Shown here: positions 27,593 through 41,224 of the stretch, one piece after another
How positions within the stretch are numbered: position 1 is the stretch's first letter
How the letters are laid out: the number at the start of each line of letters is the position of its first letter
NCBI GenBank assembly: GCA_039096225.1
Contig: JBBPEB010000002.1
Coordinates: 992,001 to 1,056,000, forward strand
Reading direction: 5' to 3'
DNA: 64,000 nt
From: Blastocystis sp. Blastoise
Taxonomy: Eukaryota; Sar; Bigyra; Opalinata; Blastocystidae
The notes under the pieces: generated by a model
Seen by the model: only the letters and a program-made list of their open reading frames with translations
What the model was told of the DNA's origin: nothing
Databases searched by the model: none
Program-made: the position numbers and the translations under genes

Positions 27593-28879
27593 ATATTTAA
27601 TCATTATAATAGACTTTTAAACATTTTATATTTCGATTATAATAATAGAAATGTATTTATATTGTTTTTTTAATATTTTTTAAAAGTGTAAACAAAGCAA
27701 TTAGTTTAAATATGTATAAAAATAATTAATTAATATTATAACAAAAAAAAAATCAAATATAAAAAGAATAAATATTTGTTTTTATTATTTGTTTTGCAAT
27801 ATTATAATACCAATGACCTATAGAGTATAAATAATAGATAAAAATAATTATATAAATAAATACATAAGAATTAAAGAAAAATATTAATCTATATTTCGAC
27901 AGCCACTGTTATTCTGGTTTCATTTTTTTAAAGTATATGATTGGCTAGTTTCAGTTCAGAATTTGTTCAGCCACTAAAAACAGAGTAGTTTTAGAGACTT
28001 AGGTAAAAATCGTGAATTTTGACAAAATTTTGATACTTTTTTTCAGTTGACTTTTTATTAGACTATAAAATTCATGTTTAGCATATGTTATCAAAGAATT
28101 GACAATATTTTCTTGTTTTACAAGGTCACATAATATCCAAAACGTTTTTATTTTGTTTTAAGTCGCAATTACGACAAATAATGGGGTCAATATTTTAAAA
28201 CCTTTTGTTGCCCTGTTTAAAGTTTAGACCTTCTTAGAGTCACAAGTATGCGTAAAAAGGAATAAAAAGACCTCTATGGGTCAAAACCAAAATTCAGCCA
28301 AAAAGTCAAAAATTTATATTTTTTTTACACTGAAAAATTTAACCGAGCCTATTTGTATCATGGGCAGTTAGACCAGAGTTTTGAATTTTTAAAATATCTA
28401 CGGGAATATTTTTCTTGTTCAAAACTGAGTCTATTTATATTTTAATATATATCAGAGGACACAAGTGTTTTAGAAACGTTTTTTCTTTAGATTTTATTAT
28501 CACTAACATTTCCTCATCAAAAAAACTTATCAGAGGTTATAAAAAAACTAGTTTTTCACAGAATCAAAGAAAGTCCTTCTATTTGTTGTATTTTGAAATG
28601 ATTCTGTAATAAACAGGTATTTTAAGTTAGAAACAGTAGTTTTAAAACGTTTAAAAAAACAGATCAGAGAGTCAAAGAAAATGAGTAGTTTGTTTATAAG
28701 TTATGATTAGTGGGATTCAAGAGTATTTAATAATAGTGTAGTATGTGACTTGTCACAGGTTATAATACTATTAAAATATCTAAAAAAAACAAAAAAACAA
28801 TAAAACTGAATTTCTATGTAATTTTTCTTTTTTTGACTAATAAATTTGAATTTAAACGTGAATTCGCATTTATTTTTTA

Positions 28880-29060
28880 TTTGACGTCTGTATTTGGAAT
28901 TAGAGCTTATTAAAAGGTTTATGTATGTTTCTATGATAAGGACATGCTATTTCAGTATTTAATTATAAAATATTTTATATATTTTTTCGTAATTCTTTAA
29001 GATTTTGCATTCTGGATTCCCTCTTTCTACCTGGTAGTCTTTGTATTCTTTTTTAAGATG
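28880..29060 (+). pseudogene. Decayed copy of the small gene at 59049-59258
   Basis: Plus-strand sequence around GGAATTAGAGC, GTTTATGTATGTTT, CAGTATTTA and CATTCTGGATTCCCTCTT aligns base by base with the minus strand of 59049-59258, intron-like segment included. The start codon context and frame are lost. Confidence 0.6.
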
Positions 29061-29129
29061 GTTTGTGATGTACACATGTTGACTTATTTCTTATGAGGTA
29101 TTTTTTTAGATTCATTTTTAATTCATTTA

Positions 29130-30210
29130 GGTTTTTGGTTACTCTTGTCTACCTTCTTTCAAACAACAACTCAAGCACTGTTGAAGGTATATAAATATAT
29201 TATATATATTTTTATTTTTTTGCATTAGTACTTTTCAATTTTTCTCTTTTCGTATATAAATATTATTTTTATTATTGTTTATTCTTATTCATTTTATGCT
29301 TCTTATTTTATATATTATTTAGAGTATTAATTTTTTTGTCTCAATTTATGAATCCAGTTGATCGTTATATTCTTTTAAAGAAAAATATAGGTTTATATAT
29401 TATTATTATTATTTATAACAATAATTATTATTATCTCTAGCCATTAAATGAATGTATAAAAAATGTATAAGAATCAGTGAATCATAATTATATAAGAAGA
29501 GGTTAGAAGAAGCTATGAAAAAGATTGAAGTGAACATACAACATAATGATTTAAAGAGTAAAGAAAGGGAATTAACTCAACAATTGAATTGTAATTATCC
29601 TACGATTATTTAACTATATAATAGTTATAATGTTCTTTCTATTATTATATCTGATACTGTATATTATTATTCTATTATATATTTACTATATTATATTGAA
29701 TTCTGTATTCTATTTTATGTAATGATTTTGTTTTATTATTCTATATTATCAACTTATAAGTAGCCATTTATTATTGACTCATATTTGTTTTCTTTATAAT
29801 AATAATAAAAGAATAAGAATGACTATATATATATAGGCACCTTTTTATTATTGGTACCTTATGTTTGTGCTATTATGAACATTATTACTGCAAATAATCA
29901 TGAATATGCTAAGAAGCAATGTGTTCTTGAAAGAAAAATTGTAAAAGAATCATTAGTGAATGAAACATTATTTATTTGTATAAAAGTTCATCATCCTCTT
30001 AAATATGTATATATATATATATATAATTATTATTATTATAGAGAAGAATTTGATTATTTATATTTTTATTTTATTTTATTCTTATTATTATGTTATATAT
30101 ATATATATTTTTTTTATTTATTTATTTATTATTTTATATAAAGATAGAGAACAGATAATTCTTTATAATGTCAAAATTTCTATTTTAGAGATTAAAAAAA
30201 GGTATATAAA
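29130..30210 (+). CDS. Possible multi-exon coiled-coil gene, or its remains
   Basis: Several exon-like blocks are separated by AT-rich segments that end in AG. They are FLSQFMNPVDRYILLKKNI (about 29330-29390), LEEAMKKIEVNIQHNDLKSK and ERELTQQLN (about 29500-29590), PYVCAIMNIITANNHEYAKK followed by QCVLERKIVKESLVNET (about 29850-30000), and DREQIILYNVKISILEIKKR (about 30145-30200). They have ordinary protein composition, unlike the surrounding DNA. No start, no complete splice pattern and no family could be established. The block lies just inside the left arm, where the right arm instead has the PHD gene. Confidence 0.35.
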
Positions 30211-30379
30211 TATTTATTACCTAATTATTCATATAATAGTTTGTTTGATAATTATTTAATGTTGAAAATTTTAGCATTTATATACTATGAGATATATTTT
30301 ATAGTATTTCTTCTTGTACTTCTTGATTAGAAAATATCATATAAAACTAGAATTACTAATCAGAATATATATTTTTGTA

Positions 30380-30626
30380 TGTTTATGTCACTACATTTTA
30401 TGTAGACTATTTGAAAGCTAAATTAATTTCTTTGAAGCTTCTAATTGTAATATAATTCTTTTCAACGAACTTATTGGATAAATATATATTACATATTAAG
30501 ATTTGAATTAATGTATTACCATGTTCATTGTTATATATATTTTGGTTACTTTTATTCCTGTATTACTACTACCTCTTTTTCCATTAGACAAATCTATATT
30601 TGGAATTAATTTATCTTCTTCTGACA
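30380..30626 (-). CDS. Possible small two-exon gene
   Basis: The ATG at 30626 reads MSEEDKLIPNIDLSNGKRGS then SNTGIK. It is followed by a candidate intron (GTAACC to AATAAG) and a second block, FVEKNYITIRSFKEINLAFK, with a stop. The composition is normal for protein, but the product is only about 46 residues. No homologue is recognised. It may be a relic of a longer gene. Confidence 0.25.
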
Positions 30627-30639
30627 TTTTTTTTGTCTC

Positions 30640-32795
30640 CTATATTCTATTCATATATCTATCTTCATATTCTTATATTCTTTTTAAATAAATAAAAGAA
30701 TTGAATTACTATAAAATTCAATTATACTCTTCCTTTGTTTAGAATTATCAATATATATTTTGAATTTTTTTCTTCATCTACTCATAATCCTTTAATTTTT
30801 ATATACTCATTTAAGTGCTTCTATAAATATATATACTGATTCTATTTAGTAAGAGTAGCCTTTCTACATTGATAACTCAATTCTACCTTCTAAACTATTT
30901 ACTTGTTACTATACATTTATCTTTCTGAAAAAATAAATATTATTTCTAAGAATTTAAAATCAGCATTTATGTCTCTTATTCTTTTTCTATTTATACGTTA
31001 GAAAACACATATTTTCATTTCAGTCTTTATATAAATATTTATTCATAATTAATATTTGATTTACAGAATTAGTCTATTATAATGTAAATATATTTTTGCT
31101 ACTATTTTTATTTTCTTAAATATCTCAATAATATTCAAGATGTCTATCCTAGATTCAAAATATATCCATTTTATTGTTATAATACTTCTTATGCTATTAG
31201 TCTTTCCGTTATTATAATGAATCCTACTGAACATTATCATAAAGATCTACATATACTTATTTATATTTTATATATAATGAAATAGATATTATCGAACTTA
31301 TTAATAATTCTATTATACTAATTTTTATGTAAAAAAAATACTAGGCTCATATTATTCATTTATTAATAGGAGTGCTTTAAAGCTACTTATCTTCCAAATA
31401 TTGAGTTATATAATAATAATATTGCTATTAATGATATTTATTCAAAAATTACTTTTGCTCTATTCCTGTATTTAGAATTAAATGTTATGAACTAAAATTT
31501 CATTATAATACTCTTACTATTCCTATTATATTAATTATGAAATAGAAATGATAATAGCTATAATGCAAATATTATATATATATACTATCTTTATTCCTCC
31601 TGTGACTACTACTCATATTCCTGATACTATTATACTTTTATCAAATTATGTTACATACAAATAATGGCTCAAAACTGAGTATTTTCTTGTTTTAATAGTA
31701 CTACTGATATTCATACTCCTTCTATATTATAGAATGTTACAATTACTCATATTAATGTATACTTATTATGTCTATGTTCATATTTTTTTAATGATATTGG
31801 TCATGATCACTCCAGGATATTATAAACATTTCATATTATTATTATTTTCCATTATTATTACTTTATGTCATTATTATAACCATATAAGTATCCTAGTTTT
31901 TATTCTACTGTTGTGGTGAATCTTGATTACATGAATCTTCATATTTCTATTATCTAACTATTGTTTATCCCCTGAGAGTATTGAATCAACTAATAACGAT
32001 TCACAAAAAAATAATGATATCAAAATTCTATTAATTTTATTAATTATCATATTATTATGTTCATCAATATAATTTCTTCCTTACCTAAACTTTTTATTAT
32101 TTATATTTCCCTTACATCTGAGTCAATGTAACATATATTCGAATTACAAATGTTACTACAAAATGGAGTATTCCATATTATTTAAAAGTTAATATATATA
32201 TAGATTATTAAAAACACATCCTTATATTTTTAATTAATGTAACCTAACAAAATTATACATATTTCTTCTTATTCATGTAATTATACATTTTCTACCAATA
32301 ATACTACTAGTAATAATGATAGTGATCCTCATTTTATTCATATTATTACTACATGTTTCCATTAATTACTATAATTATACTGTTTATAGTTTTCTTAATA
32401 TTCTTACTATCATGTAATTATTTATACTTTAATTTGTACATCACCATATATTGATTTCATTGATTAATGAAATTATCATATAATTTTAATACTATATGTA
32501 AATAATGATTCTATTTTTATAAATTCGAGAAACACTTATATTATATTACATATGTATCACCTAATAATTATATTAATAATTATATTATGTTGTATTAAAA
32601 TGATAAATCTCATGCTATTAATATATTGTTAAGCAACTTAATTCCATTTTACTACAATTTATTCTCATTCGATTACTTTTATTTCCAAATGCTAATTATT
32701 ATCTTCTTAAGTAATTCCTTTTTCTGCTTAAAACTCCTTATAATAAGTCTCTTTTATTATCTTCTTCTATTCTTATTGTTAAATAAGACTTTGAT

Positions 32796-32831
<36 letters not shown>

Positions 32832-34900
32832 CTCTTGTTGATCATGATATTATTAAGTTTTATTGATTACTTTTTTTTCGGAAAGTAGTTAACTTATAAG
32901 AAATATTCTATTTTGAATTTGATAAATGTAAGAATTTTTAATAAGAATTATTTAATTATTTTTAATTGAATATAAAATTGAAAACTAAATATGTTCAAGG
33001 AGAATATAAAGCATTCTTCGGCACAATCATTTATAAAAGAAGACAATTCCTTTATGTTTGAAGTTTTATATAATCTCTTTCATGGAATCATTATTAAAAA
33101 GTTTCTTTGTTTTCTAATTAGTTTTCATATCTTTAAATATCTATATATATATATATTTATAATGATTCTATTAATTACTATATGTGAGGATTATTTCATA
33201 CATTTAACTATGATTATAATTTATTTCTTTTTGAATATATAAATCAAAAATGGCATATGTTCTATTTCTTTCTATTTTTATTCTTAATTTCAAATGAATT
33301 ATATTATAAGAAAACAGTCATTAATCTTATCAATAAAATTAATCATTTTTTTATATATAGAAAATGTTAAACTATATCATTATCTGATTGAAATGAATAG
33401 ATAATAATAATAATAATAATTGTTGTTAAAGATACTGTTTAAAACGATATGATTCTCACACATTGAATATGGAAATTAGAAATTATATTTTGTAATAACA
33501 AATAGTATATAGAAGATATCATTTTCAACTTACTTAATATTTTTCATTTTGAACACATTACTTTATTTTAATTATAATAAAATTGTTTCATAATTCGAAA
33601 TATATATCATATATTATTAGTATTTATCAGAATATATTATGTAATCTCTTCTCGAATTCTATTATATAAAGATCTATTTTTGATACTGTTATCAATTTAG
33701 CGAAGTGAAAATAATTATTTAACCTATCATACTATTTCTTAGTATTATTTATCATAACTGGTATTACTAGGTGCACTTTATTCTGAATATAAATTAATTT
33801 ATTTGAAAGAAAATACTTTGCATTATTGAAACACTTCTTGATTATTTATAACTAATATATTTCTTTTCTTTTATTTGACCTTGAATTTAAATCTCAATCT
33901 TCTATTTATAATTGAATTATCAAGTTTCTAATTATGTAGTTAGTAATCAGAAATGGATATTCTTTCTATTTAGTTCTTCTTCTTTTTAGTGGTTTTATAT
34001 AACATTAATTTTTGTTTTAATTATTTAAATTTCTTTTTAGTATTCAATAAAGAATCAGAATTCTTATGTCATATTATTAAATTGACTAATGATACTTATA
34101 CTTAATACAGATATTTCGTATTATTATTTGGTTTATCATATCATCAGCCATTAATGTTCTACTTCATAGGAAATTTCTTTATTATTTAATACTATTCTGA
34201 TTTATTTTTCTTTTGTAAAGAATAACGTTAATTATTTATGATTAAAATTAATAGAATTTAATTATACTATACTTCCTATTATACTACTGTGACTCTTTAT
34301 TTTTACAGTTATGATTACTTATAAAAACAATTTGATCATTAATTATACATTCTCCATATTTATTATGTTCTGTTATGATCTTATTTATAGATAAAAAAAA
34401 GAAATGTATATCTTTTTCCTATTATTAGTTATATATATTATGCTTTTATTTTAATTCAATTTTTCGTTGAAATCTTATTCGAATCAATATGAATTATTTC
34501 TTTTAAGCCTTAAAGATAAAGATTTTTTGCAAATATCTTTAAATAAAAATATCTATAGTATATATTATTAAAATGAGAAATATCAATGTTTATCTATACA
34601 TAAATCTTCATTGATTCATATTACTATGATTATTGCATGTTATTGAATAGTTTGATATTATTACTATCAAACTAATTAGAATAGTTGAATTAAATAAAAT
34701 GGATACCAATTATCTAATTAAAAATAATATATTATGAAGAATATTGTATTTTAAAGTGTCTTAAAATGTCATTTATATATAACTTTAACTTCATACATAT
34801 TTTAAAATATAATTAAAAGATTATTATGAATATTATCTCCTAATGATAAACCATGATCTTTGTATCAAATCTTTTAGGATGTTATTTATATAAACAATAT
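30640..34900. other. Decayed coding sequence inside the element
   Basis: No intact gene. Patches with protein-like composition appear on the plus strand but are broken by stops every 10-40 codons. Examples are YPRFKIYPFYCYNTSYAISL and NPTEHYHKDLH at 31144-31260, PVTTTHIPDTIILLSNYVTY near 31610-31670, and FSTNNTTSNNDSDPHFIHII near 32290-32350. The Asn/Thr/Ser bias resembles the PHD gene's linkers. They may be remains of cargo in this half of the element. Confidence 0.4.
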
Positions 34901-34917
34901 GGAAATATATGAAAGAT

Positions 34918-35060
34918 GATAATATATATAAAAAATAAATAAGATAAATAAAAATATATGTATACCGTTATATCTTAATATACTAAATAATATATATAAA
35001 AAATAAATAAGATAAATAAATATATATGTATACCATTGTATCTTAATATATTAAATACTA
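34918..35060 (+). repeat. Tandem duplication of about 65-70 bp
   Basis: Two consecutive copies share AATATATATAAAAAATAAAT, AAGATAAATAAA, TATATGTATACC and TATCTTAATAT in order with few differences. It lies just beyond the 3' end of the minus-strand transposase gene. Confidence 0.7.
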
Positions 35061-35172
35061 ATGAAAGAAGATAAGAATTAATAAGAATTAAATGAAATCC
35101 ATCATTTTTAATATAAATTAATAAATAAAATTAAATAAATAAAATAATAATTATATATAGGAAAATGTATTT

Positions 35173-38100
35173 TTAAGACCATAAAGATTTTAAGTATCGT
35201 GTAGTAAAAACAGTATTAGTTTGAATATCGCTTGAATTGTATGCTCTTCTATTTGAATTTTTAGAATGTATATCTTCCTATAATAATTTAATATAGAAAA
35301 ATATATATAATTATTATATACTTGATTATATTCTTCATCCTCATCTTCACCCTTCTTTTTTATATGTATATCTGAAATAATAATATTATCAGGAATAATC
35401 TTATTGATTATTAAGAATGGAGATCCATATTTAGATTCTATTGGAACAGAATCATTTGAATTATTTATTATATAATATAATCTGCTAACTGATGGTTGTG
35501 AAACAGGGTATTCATGTTTTCTTATAAATACTATATCATTTATTTGAATATAATATAATGACTTTATTAGATGAATTGTATTCACATTTGATATATCTGT
35601 TACATTATATGCAATATAGGAGTTATCTATTGACTCTATTCCTTCGTCTTCCTCTGTACTTGTAAACACTAATGATTCATTGATAAGAATTTCGGAATAA
35701 TAAAAAATGGATAATAATTTCAAGTTTTCTTTTAGTTTATTATAAGATGAATTATGATCTAGTAAATCTATATTATTTGTGAGCAAATCCATATTAATAT
35801 CTTTAAATAATAGTTGATTTATGGTAGTATCATTAAGTAAAATCAATTCTTTTATAAGATAATATATTTCTTGTTCATTAAGATCTTTCTCCTCTGACTC
35901 TCTTAAACCCTTTACAGAATGAATAAAGTTATTCTCAGCATATCTAATTGTTTTAAATTGTTTATGGGATTGATATTCATTATCATGAATGATATTAGTT
36001 TCAACATTATTCTCTAAATCAGCTAACATAGGTGAAGAAATATTTCCATTATTTATATTAGAAAAATCATTAATAAAACAAGCTTCTTCTTGTATAAGTT
36101 TTTTTATACTTGATTCATTAAAACATCTTCTTCCAAATGTTATCCGTTTTATTTTGGAGTAAAAACGTTCTGATTCATATGTACAGCCATATGAATATGA
36201 CCCTACTGATTGTATAGAATCTGCTAAATGAAGAAGTAGATGTATTTGTGAATTGATAATCTCTCGAGGCAATAAAACTTCACATAAGAAATTAAAAAGA
36301 TAACATTGTTTTCGTAGTATTTCTATATTGTTATTAAACATAAATAATTTATCATATTCAACTTCTCTAATTATTGTAGCTAAAGGATCGATAAGGAGAA
36401 TAATTGAAGAATCTTCTATATTGAAATCATGAGTAATAAGAGGTAATATAACTGAAAAGAAGAATATTCTTGTATGCGAAGAAACACATGATATTTTCTT
36501 TTTATTCATGATTAATCTAAACTCATATTCATATTTGTTATATAAAGTATTAAGATTGATTATTCTTGTATTCAAAATATTCATGTTTTCTTTAGACAAA
36601 CAATATTTATTAACTACTTCAACTCCTTCAGTATTACTATCTTTTGAAACTAGTGAAGAGTAATGCTCAGAGTTAAAACCAAATAATAAGGATAGAAATA
36701 GAGTTACAATATTATTAAACAGGTGCATTGTATCAATGCTGAAACTAGCTGAAATATCAAATAAGGGAATACTTTCAAATGGGCAACATTTCTTTTTGAC
36801 ACCCATATATGATTCGTTCTCTTCACATAGACTTCTTTGAGTTCTTATAGTATCCATTGTCCTTTGATTATATTGCTTCATTTCAAACGCATCATTATAT
36901 ATATATTCCAGTGGTATTGATTTAATTATTCTTGGTAGAAGACAAGATGTATCTTCTATATAATATGTATATATAGTAACATTTACTATTATATAAAAAT
37001 GTATAAAAATGAAAAAAAAATAGATATAAATATAGAAGAAACTAATACTAGAAATATATATAAAAATGTTTTTAGTATGGATCATGAATATTAATGAAAT
37101 ATGAATATAAATAATTATAATATCAATAATGGTATACTATACTAACTATTTACAATATAGAGGCGATATAAAAAAAAATTATATGAATAGTAATAACTAT
37201 AAGATATTGAACTACATATGATATTAATACAGATACTAAGGATAATAGTAGTACTAATAACAATATCAGTATAAAGAAGAATAAAGAATGATATATATAC
37301 TATTATGGATAATCAATGGAATATTGAAATAATGATAAAAATAATATAATATAAACATAATAATATATGTTTATAAAAAGTATACTAATATAATTAGAAT
37401 ATATATATATATATATATACCTGGATTCTTGATAATTATTGGAAATCTTATTTCATTAATTTGATTATTATCATTACTTTTGTCAATAAGATTAGATACA
37501 CTTCCAAATGAGCATTTAATTCCTTCATGAAAATGTTCGTCTGTTCTTCCTATTTCTAATTCGCAACATCTACATGGGAAAATAGAAGATGGTCCACTGA
37601 AACAACCGATTGCCGTCATAGCGGCATAGTCTCCATATACATTTAATAATATGCCAACAACCTTTCTTTTTTGTATAGTGTTGTTTATCATTATATCCAT
37701 TTCTATCCCCTTTGAAAGTTGTTTAAACTCTTCAACTATTATTGACATTATAGGCCAACTATGATACTCTGAAGTAATTGCATAAGTCCAAAAAGATCTC
37801 TTATCATAATTTCTTTTAATATTATAGTTTAATAGCTTTATTAATAGAGGAAAGGAGGATCTATTATAATCTGAAGAAGAATGCGAAAATACTGATATCC
37901 CATCACAAGTAAAACTAAAGGCTAAGAGAATATCGCCATTTTCTAGTAATCTTTCAATATACTTCTTATATGTAATACTTCTTAAAAAAAGAGGAATATC
38001 ATCTGGAATACTATTTTGATCTGAATTAATTATTGATAATATATCTTCTTTTTTATAAAAAGAAATATCTTGGATCATTGTTTTTGATTTTAGCATTTGT

Positions 38101-38619
38101 CTTATCCTTGGTATTATAGGTACAATTGTTATTCTTCTACCTAAATAAACAATAATGCATATCTTATATATTAAAAATATAATATTATTGTCATACTTGA
38201 TTTCACCTCACAAATACTATTTGAACAAGTCCTTTTTTCTATCTCTATTGATTCTTTACCTTTATTATATCCAAGAATAGTATTACAACAATCTGATACA
38301 TATATGTTAAGAGTAGAAACTTTATTAGGTACTAATCTTATTAATTTTTGTACTACCTGTTGACCATAAAGAGGAATATCAAATTTATTTATTGATGGAT
38401 TTATTATTTCAATTATATCATTTACAAATTTATATATATTCTTAATTTTTTCCATACTAATTCTTAATGAAATCCAAAATTCAAATATAATCTTCTCTAT
38501 CTTCTCATTTACTCCATTAGAACCATGATTCTCATTTGATATCTATATATATGTATCTATATATATGTATCTATATATATATATCTATATATATATATAT
38601 GTATCTATATATATATATC

Positions 38620-38690
<71 letters not shown>

Positions 38691-38920
38691 TATAATAAAA
38701 ATACGTTATCTTTCAAAATCATATTAATGATTTTTGAGATTAAAGGATCATTTCCAGTTATATTAGATCCTTCATTTGAAACTATAGGTTCTATTACATC
38801 ATCGTGTGATATGTCCACTGAATTATCATTGACTTCTATATTTCTTTCTTCATGATGTTTTGTTTCTTTATTTTTTCTTTTATTCGGGAAGCCATTATTT
38901 GAATATAATCGGTGTGTCAT
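35173..38920 (-). CDS. CACTA/tnp2-like DDE transposase, copy A
   Basis: Five exons join in frame: 38920-38705, 38542-38197, 38140-37421, 36955-35322 and 35277-35173, giving 1,006 residues. The start [16 protein letters not shown] and the end [14 protein letters not shown] align with copy B at 44417. A Cys pair region precedes the core. Core motifs, with copy B equivalents, are [10 protein letters not shown] (first acidic residue), [19 protein letters not shown] followed by [12 protein letters not shown] (D..H), SSHTRIFF, and [20 protein letters not shown] leading to [18 protein letters not shown] (candidate final Glu). This order matches tnp2-type CACTA transposases: TDG, D.PA, CxxC, DYMH, HNLxHL and a late acidic residue. 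No stop or frameshift is seen, so it could be functional. Introns of 162, 56, 465 and 44 nt. It shares only part of its sequence with copy B, so the two are not a recent duplication. Confidence 0.75.
38543..38704 (-). repeat. AT microsatellite filling an intron
   Basis: First intron of transposase copy A. It is almost pure AT and GATA/TATC-like repeats between GTATTTTT and ATATATAG. Apparent ORFs on both strands across it (Tyr/Ile runs) are repeat artefacts. Confidence 0.75.
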
Positions 38921-40315
38921 TCTATATATATCTTGTAAAATACAGATTGGAATAGGTGTATTTATTCTTAATAATATTATTGAAAGTGAATAGAAATAAT
39001 TAATATGATATATGATTTTGTACATAATCAATTTTACAACAGAAAAATTATTTTATTAGATACCTTTGTAATTTCAAATAGCACCTGGAAATACAATAAA
39101 TTCTTCACTTTATGTTGTTATTTCAATATAATATGAAATTACTTCAAGTTTTAAATGAAAACATCAGATTCATGGAAAATGTATATATTCTTGTAAAAAA
39201 ATATGGATAACCATGAATAGAAAAATAATTGAAGATTCTTTCTATTTTGTAAATACTATTTAATATTATGGTTTGCTATTTAAAAATAGAGATCACATCT
39301 ATTTATGTATAATATATTTGAAATATGTTGCAATTGGAGACAAAATTGGAGTGCCCAGTTGAATTCAATTTTATTAAAATTATGTGAATGCCAATCTTAA
39401 TAAAGTCAACTGTATTATTGTCAATTATTACTTTTATTAACATGTTAATTAATACATATTTAGGTATTTCATATAGTTATGCATTTTTGATAGAAATATT
39501 TTAATATTTTGAATGATTTAAATAGAATTACTTTATTGCTTTTAATAGGAAGAATAAGTACAAATGATTATGATTTGTTTATTTACTTAATCGATTATTA
39601 ATAATTGCTAAAGTGAAGATATTATTTCTTTGTTTATCTATATAAACTATATGAGATATTAAAGTACTCTTTTCTATATAAGTAGTTTCTTCTATAAGAA
39701 TAGTCCTGACCTATTTTCTATATAATCGGCACTCTTCTTTTCTTTATATATTCTCCTATCATTTCATTTATTCGAAATACTTTTAGAAATAGATAGAAAC
39801 TTCTAATTAATGGTTTTAGATTATATTAACTAGTCTTATTTATATTTAGCAGATACAATAATTATTCTAAGAGTGTATATATATATACATATATAATGAA
39901 TATATTATATAAATTATTTATTATATATATAGATTAACAATACTTGATGCAAACTTTATATTATATTTTAAATATTCTTTTGTTTTACTAAATTGATCAA
40001 TATATTTACATTATAATCTTCTTAAATATATATATATATAATATAAGATATTCTAGTTCATTCTGGTTTTTGTTTTTAGTTGATTGTTAGCTAAAGAAAA
40101 ACAGATTTCTTAAAAATTGTATCAATCACTAAATTTGATATATAAATACGTTTTCTTAACATAACTAACTGATAACATTTTTATGATTAAAATTATTGTA
40201 TTTGATTTTTTTATTTATATGTAAACACAAAGAAATATTTTTTACTTTTTATAGAATTTACAGAGAATAAATAAAAGAAAACCATAAAATCATATATTTT
40301 TTATTTCATTTAAAA
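38921..40315. other. Shared 5' region of the divergent transposase and small gene (unit A)
   Basis: About 1.4 kb between the minus-strand transposase start (38920) and the plus-strand small gene start (40316). Probably holds both promoters. No terminus-like or repeat motif was recognised. The equivalent region in unit B is 0.7 kb (43711-44416). Confidence 0.4.
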
Positions 40316-41224
40316 ATGCCTAGAAAGTATTATAAATATTATTTTGTTATAATAAATAGAAAAATTGAGGTTGAATTGTTATCTACAGATGAAATCATTA
40401 GAATAAAAAAATTCAAAGTAGAATTTCTGAATCAATTTCGTGAATTCTATTTGTCACTTCTTAATACAACACAAAGTAGTATATATATATATTTTTCATA
40501 ATTAATAATAATTATAGAACAATATAAGAAACTGGACTATGATATGGAAATTTTTTTTCGACGAGAGGCTCTAAAAAAAGGTATTAAAGTAACATCAATT
40601 ATGTCATCAACAAAGGTCGTAAAAGTAATTATAATAATTTATACCATTATGATACACTTTTAATATTATAGTCACGTTTAAGGTTTATTCCATACGTTTT
40701 AAATAATGAAGAATTAATACAAGCAAGAATTATCTTTAAGAAAGAAAATGACTGTTTAGTAGTCGATGAAGAAAGTCAATTGTTCATATTAATTTTTCAA
40801 ATAATTAAAGAATATCTATCAGTATTTAGTGAAACCAGTAAATTAAATGATTATACAATTAAAAGAATAATAAAAAAGGCATTTTATGATAAGAAAAATA
40901 ATGGTAATTTTGTTTCATTTTTTGGATTTTTCATAGAAGATAAAGATCATCAAATAATAGAAGATATATCAAAGATTAAAGAATCATTCATGGTAAATAT
41001 TATATATATATCTATTTTATTATCTATATATATATATATTATTAATATAAATACATATATATTATATGATTCCCCGTGAAATTTACTTATATTTATAGAT
41101 TTCTAATTGGATAAGGAATGACGAAGCCTTTAATAATAAGTCATATAAGTATAAAACCAACCACGTCATAATATCTCAACTGACGAGCTGTTATGACAGA
41201 GTCAAAAATAATATCCGTCACTAA
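40316..41224 (+). CDS. Small element protein, copy A (unknown family)
   Basis: Starts MPRK at 40316. A 33-nt GTATT...AATAG stretch directly after is probably an intron, joining to KIEVELLSTDEIIRIKKFKV. Later exons give EFYLSLLNTT, LDYDMEIFFRREALKKGIKV, LRFIPYVLNNEELIQARIIF, DYTIKRIIKKAFYDKKNNG with NFVSFFGFFIEDKDH, and finally NHVIISQLTSCYDRVKNNIR with a TAA at 41222. The product is about 240 residues, basic and without a recognised domain. The gene at 42831-43710 is a clear paralogue in sequence, exon order and position. It is transcribed divergently from a transposase gene, as an accessory transposition protein would be. CACTA elements often encode a second DNA-binding protein (TnpA in En/Spm), so that role is a reasonable but unproven guess. 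Confidence 0.65.

Larger units (their letters stand above)
27301..29270 (+). repeat. Left long terminal inverted repeat
   Basis: Matches the reverse complement of 58890-60225. After the 12-bp terminus, about 620 bases (roughly 27320-27940) are unique to this arm. Homology then resumes with GATTGGCTA and TTCAGCCA. It continues through GACAAATAATGGGGTCAA, GACCTCTATGGGTCAAAACC, GGGAATATTTTTC and CAGATCAGAGAGTCAA. It goes on through a decayed copy of the small gene at 59049-59258 to CTTTCAAACAACAACT near 29160. Confidence 0.85.

Noticed and set aside
34918-35060. CRISPR-like or telomere-like array
   Set aside because: Only two tandem copies of an AT-rich unit, no spacers, and a eukaryotic gene context.
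38536-38855. Tyr/Ile-repeat ORFs on the plus strand
   Set aside because: Translation of an AT microsatellite that lies in an intron of transposase copy A.
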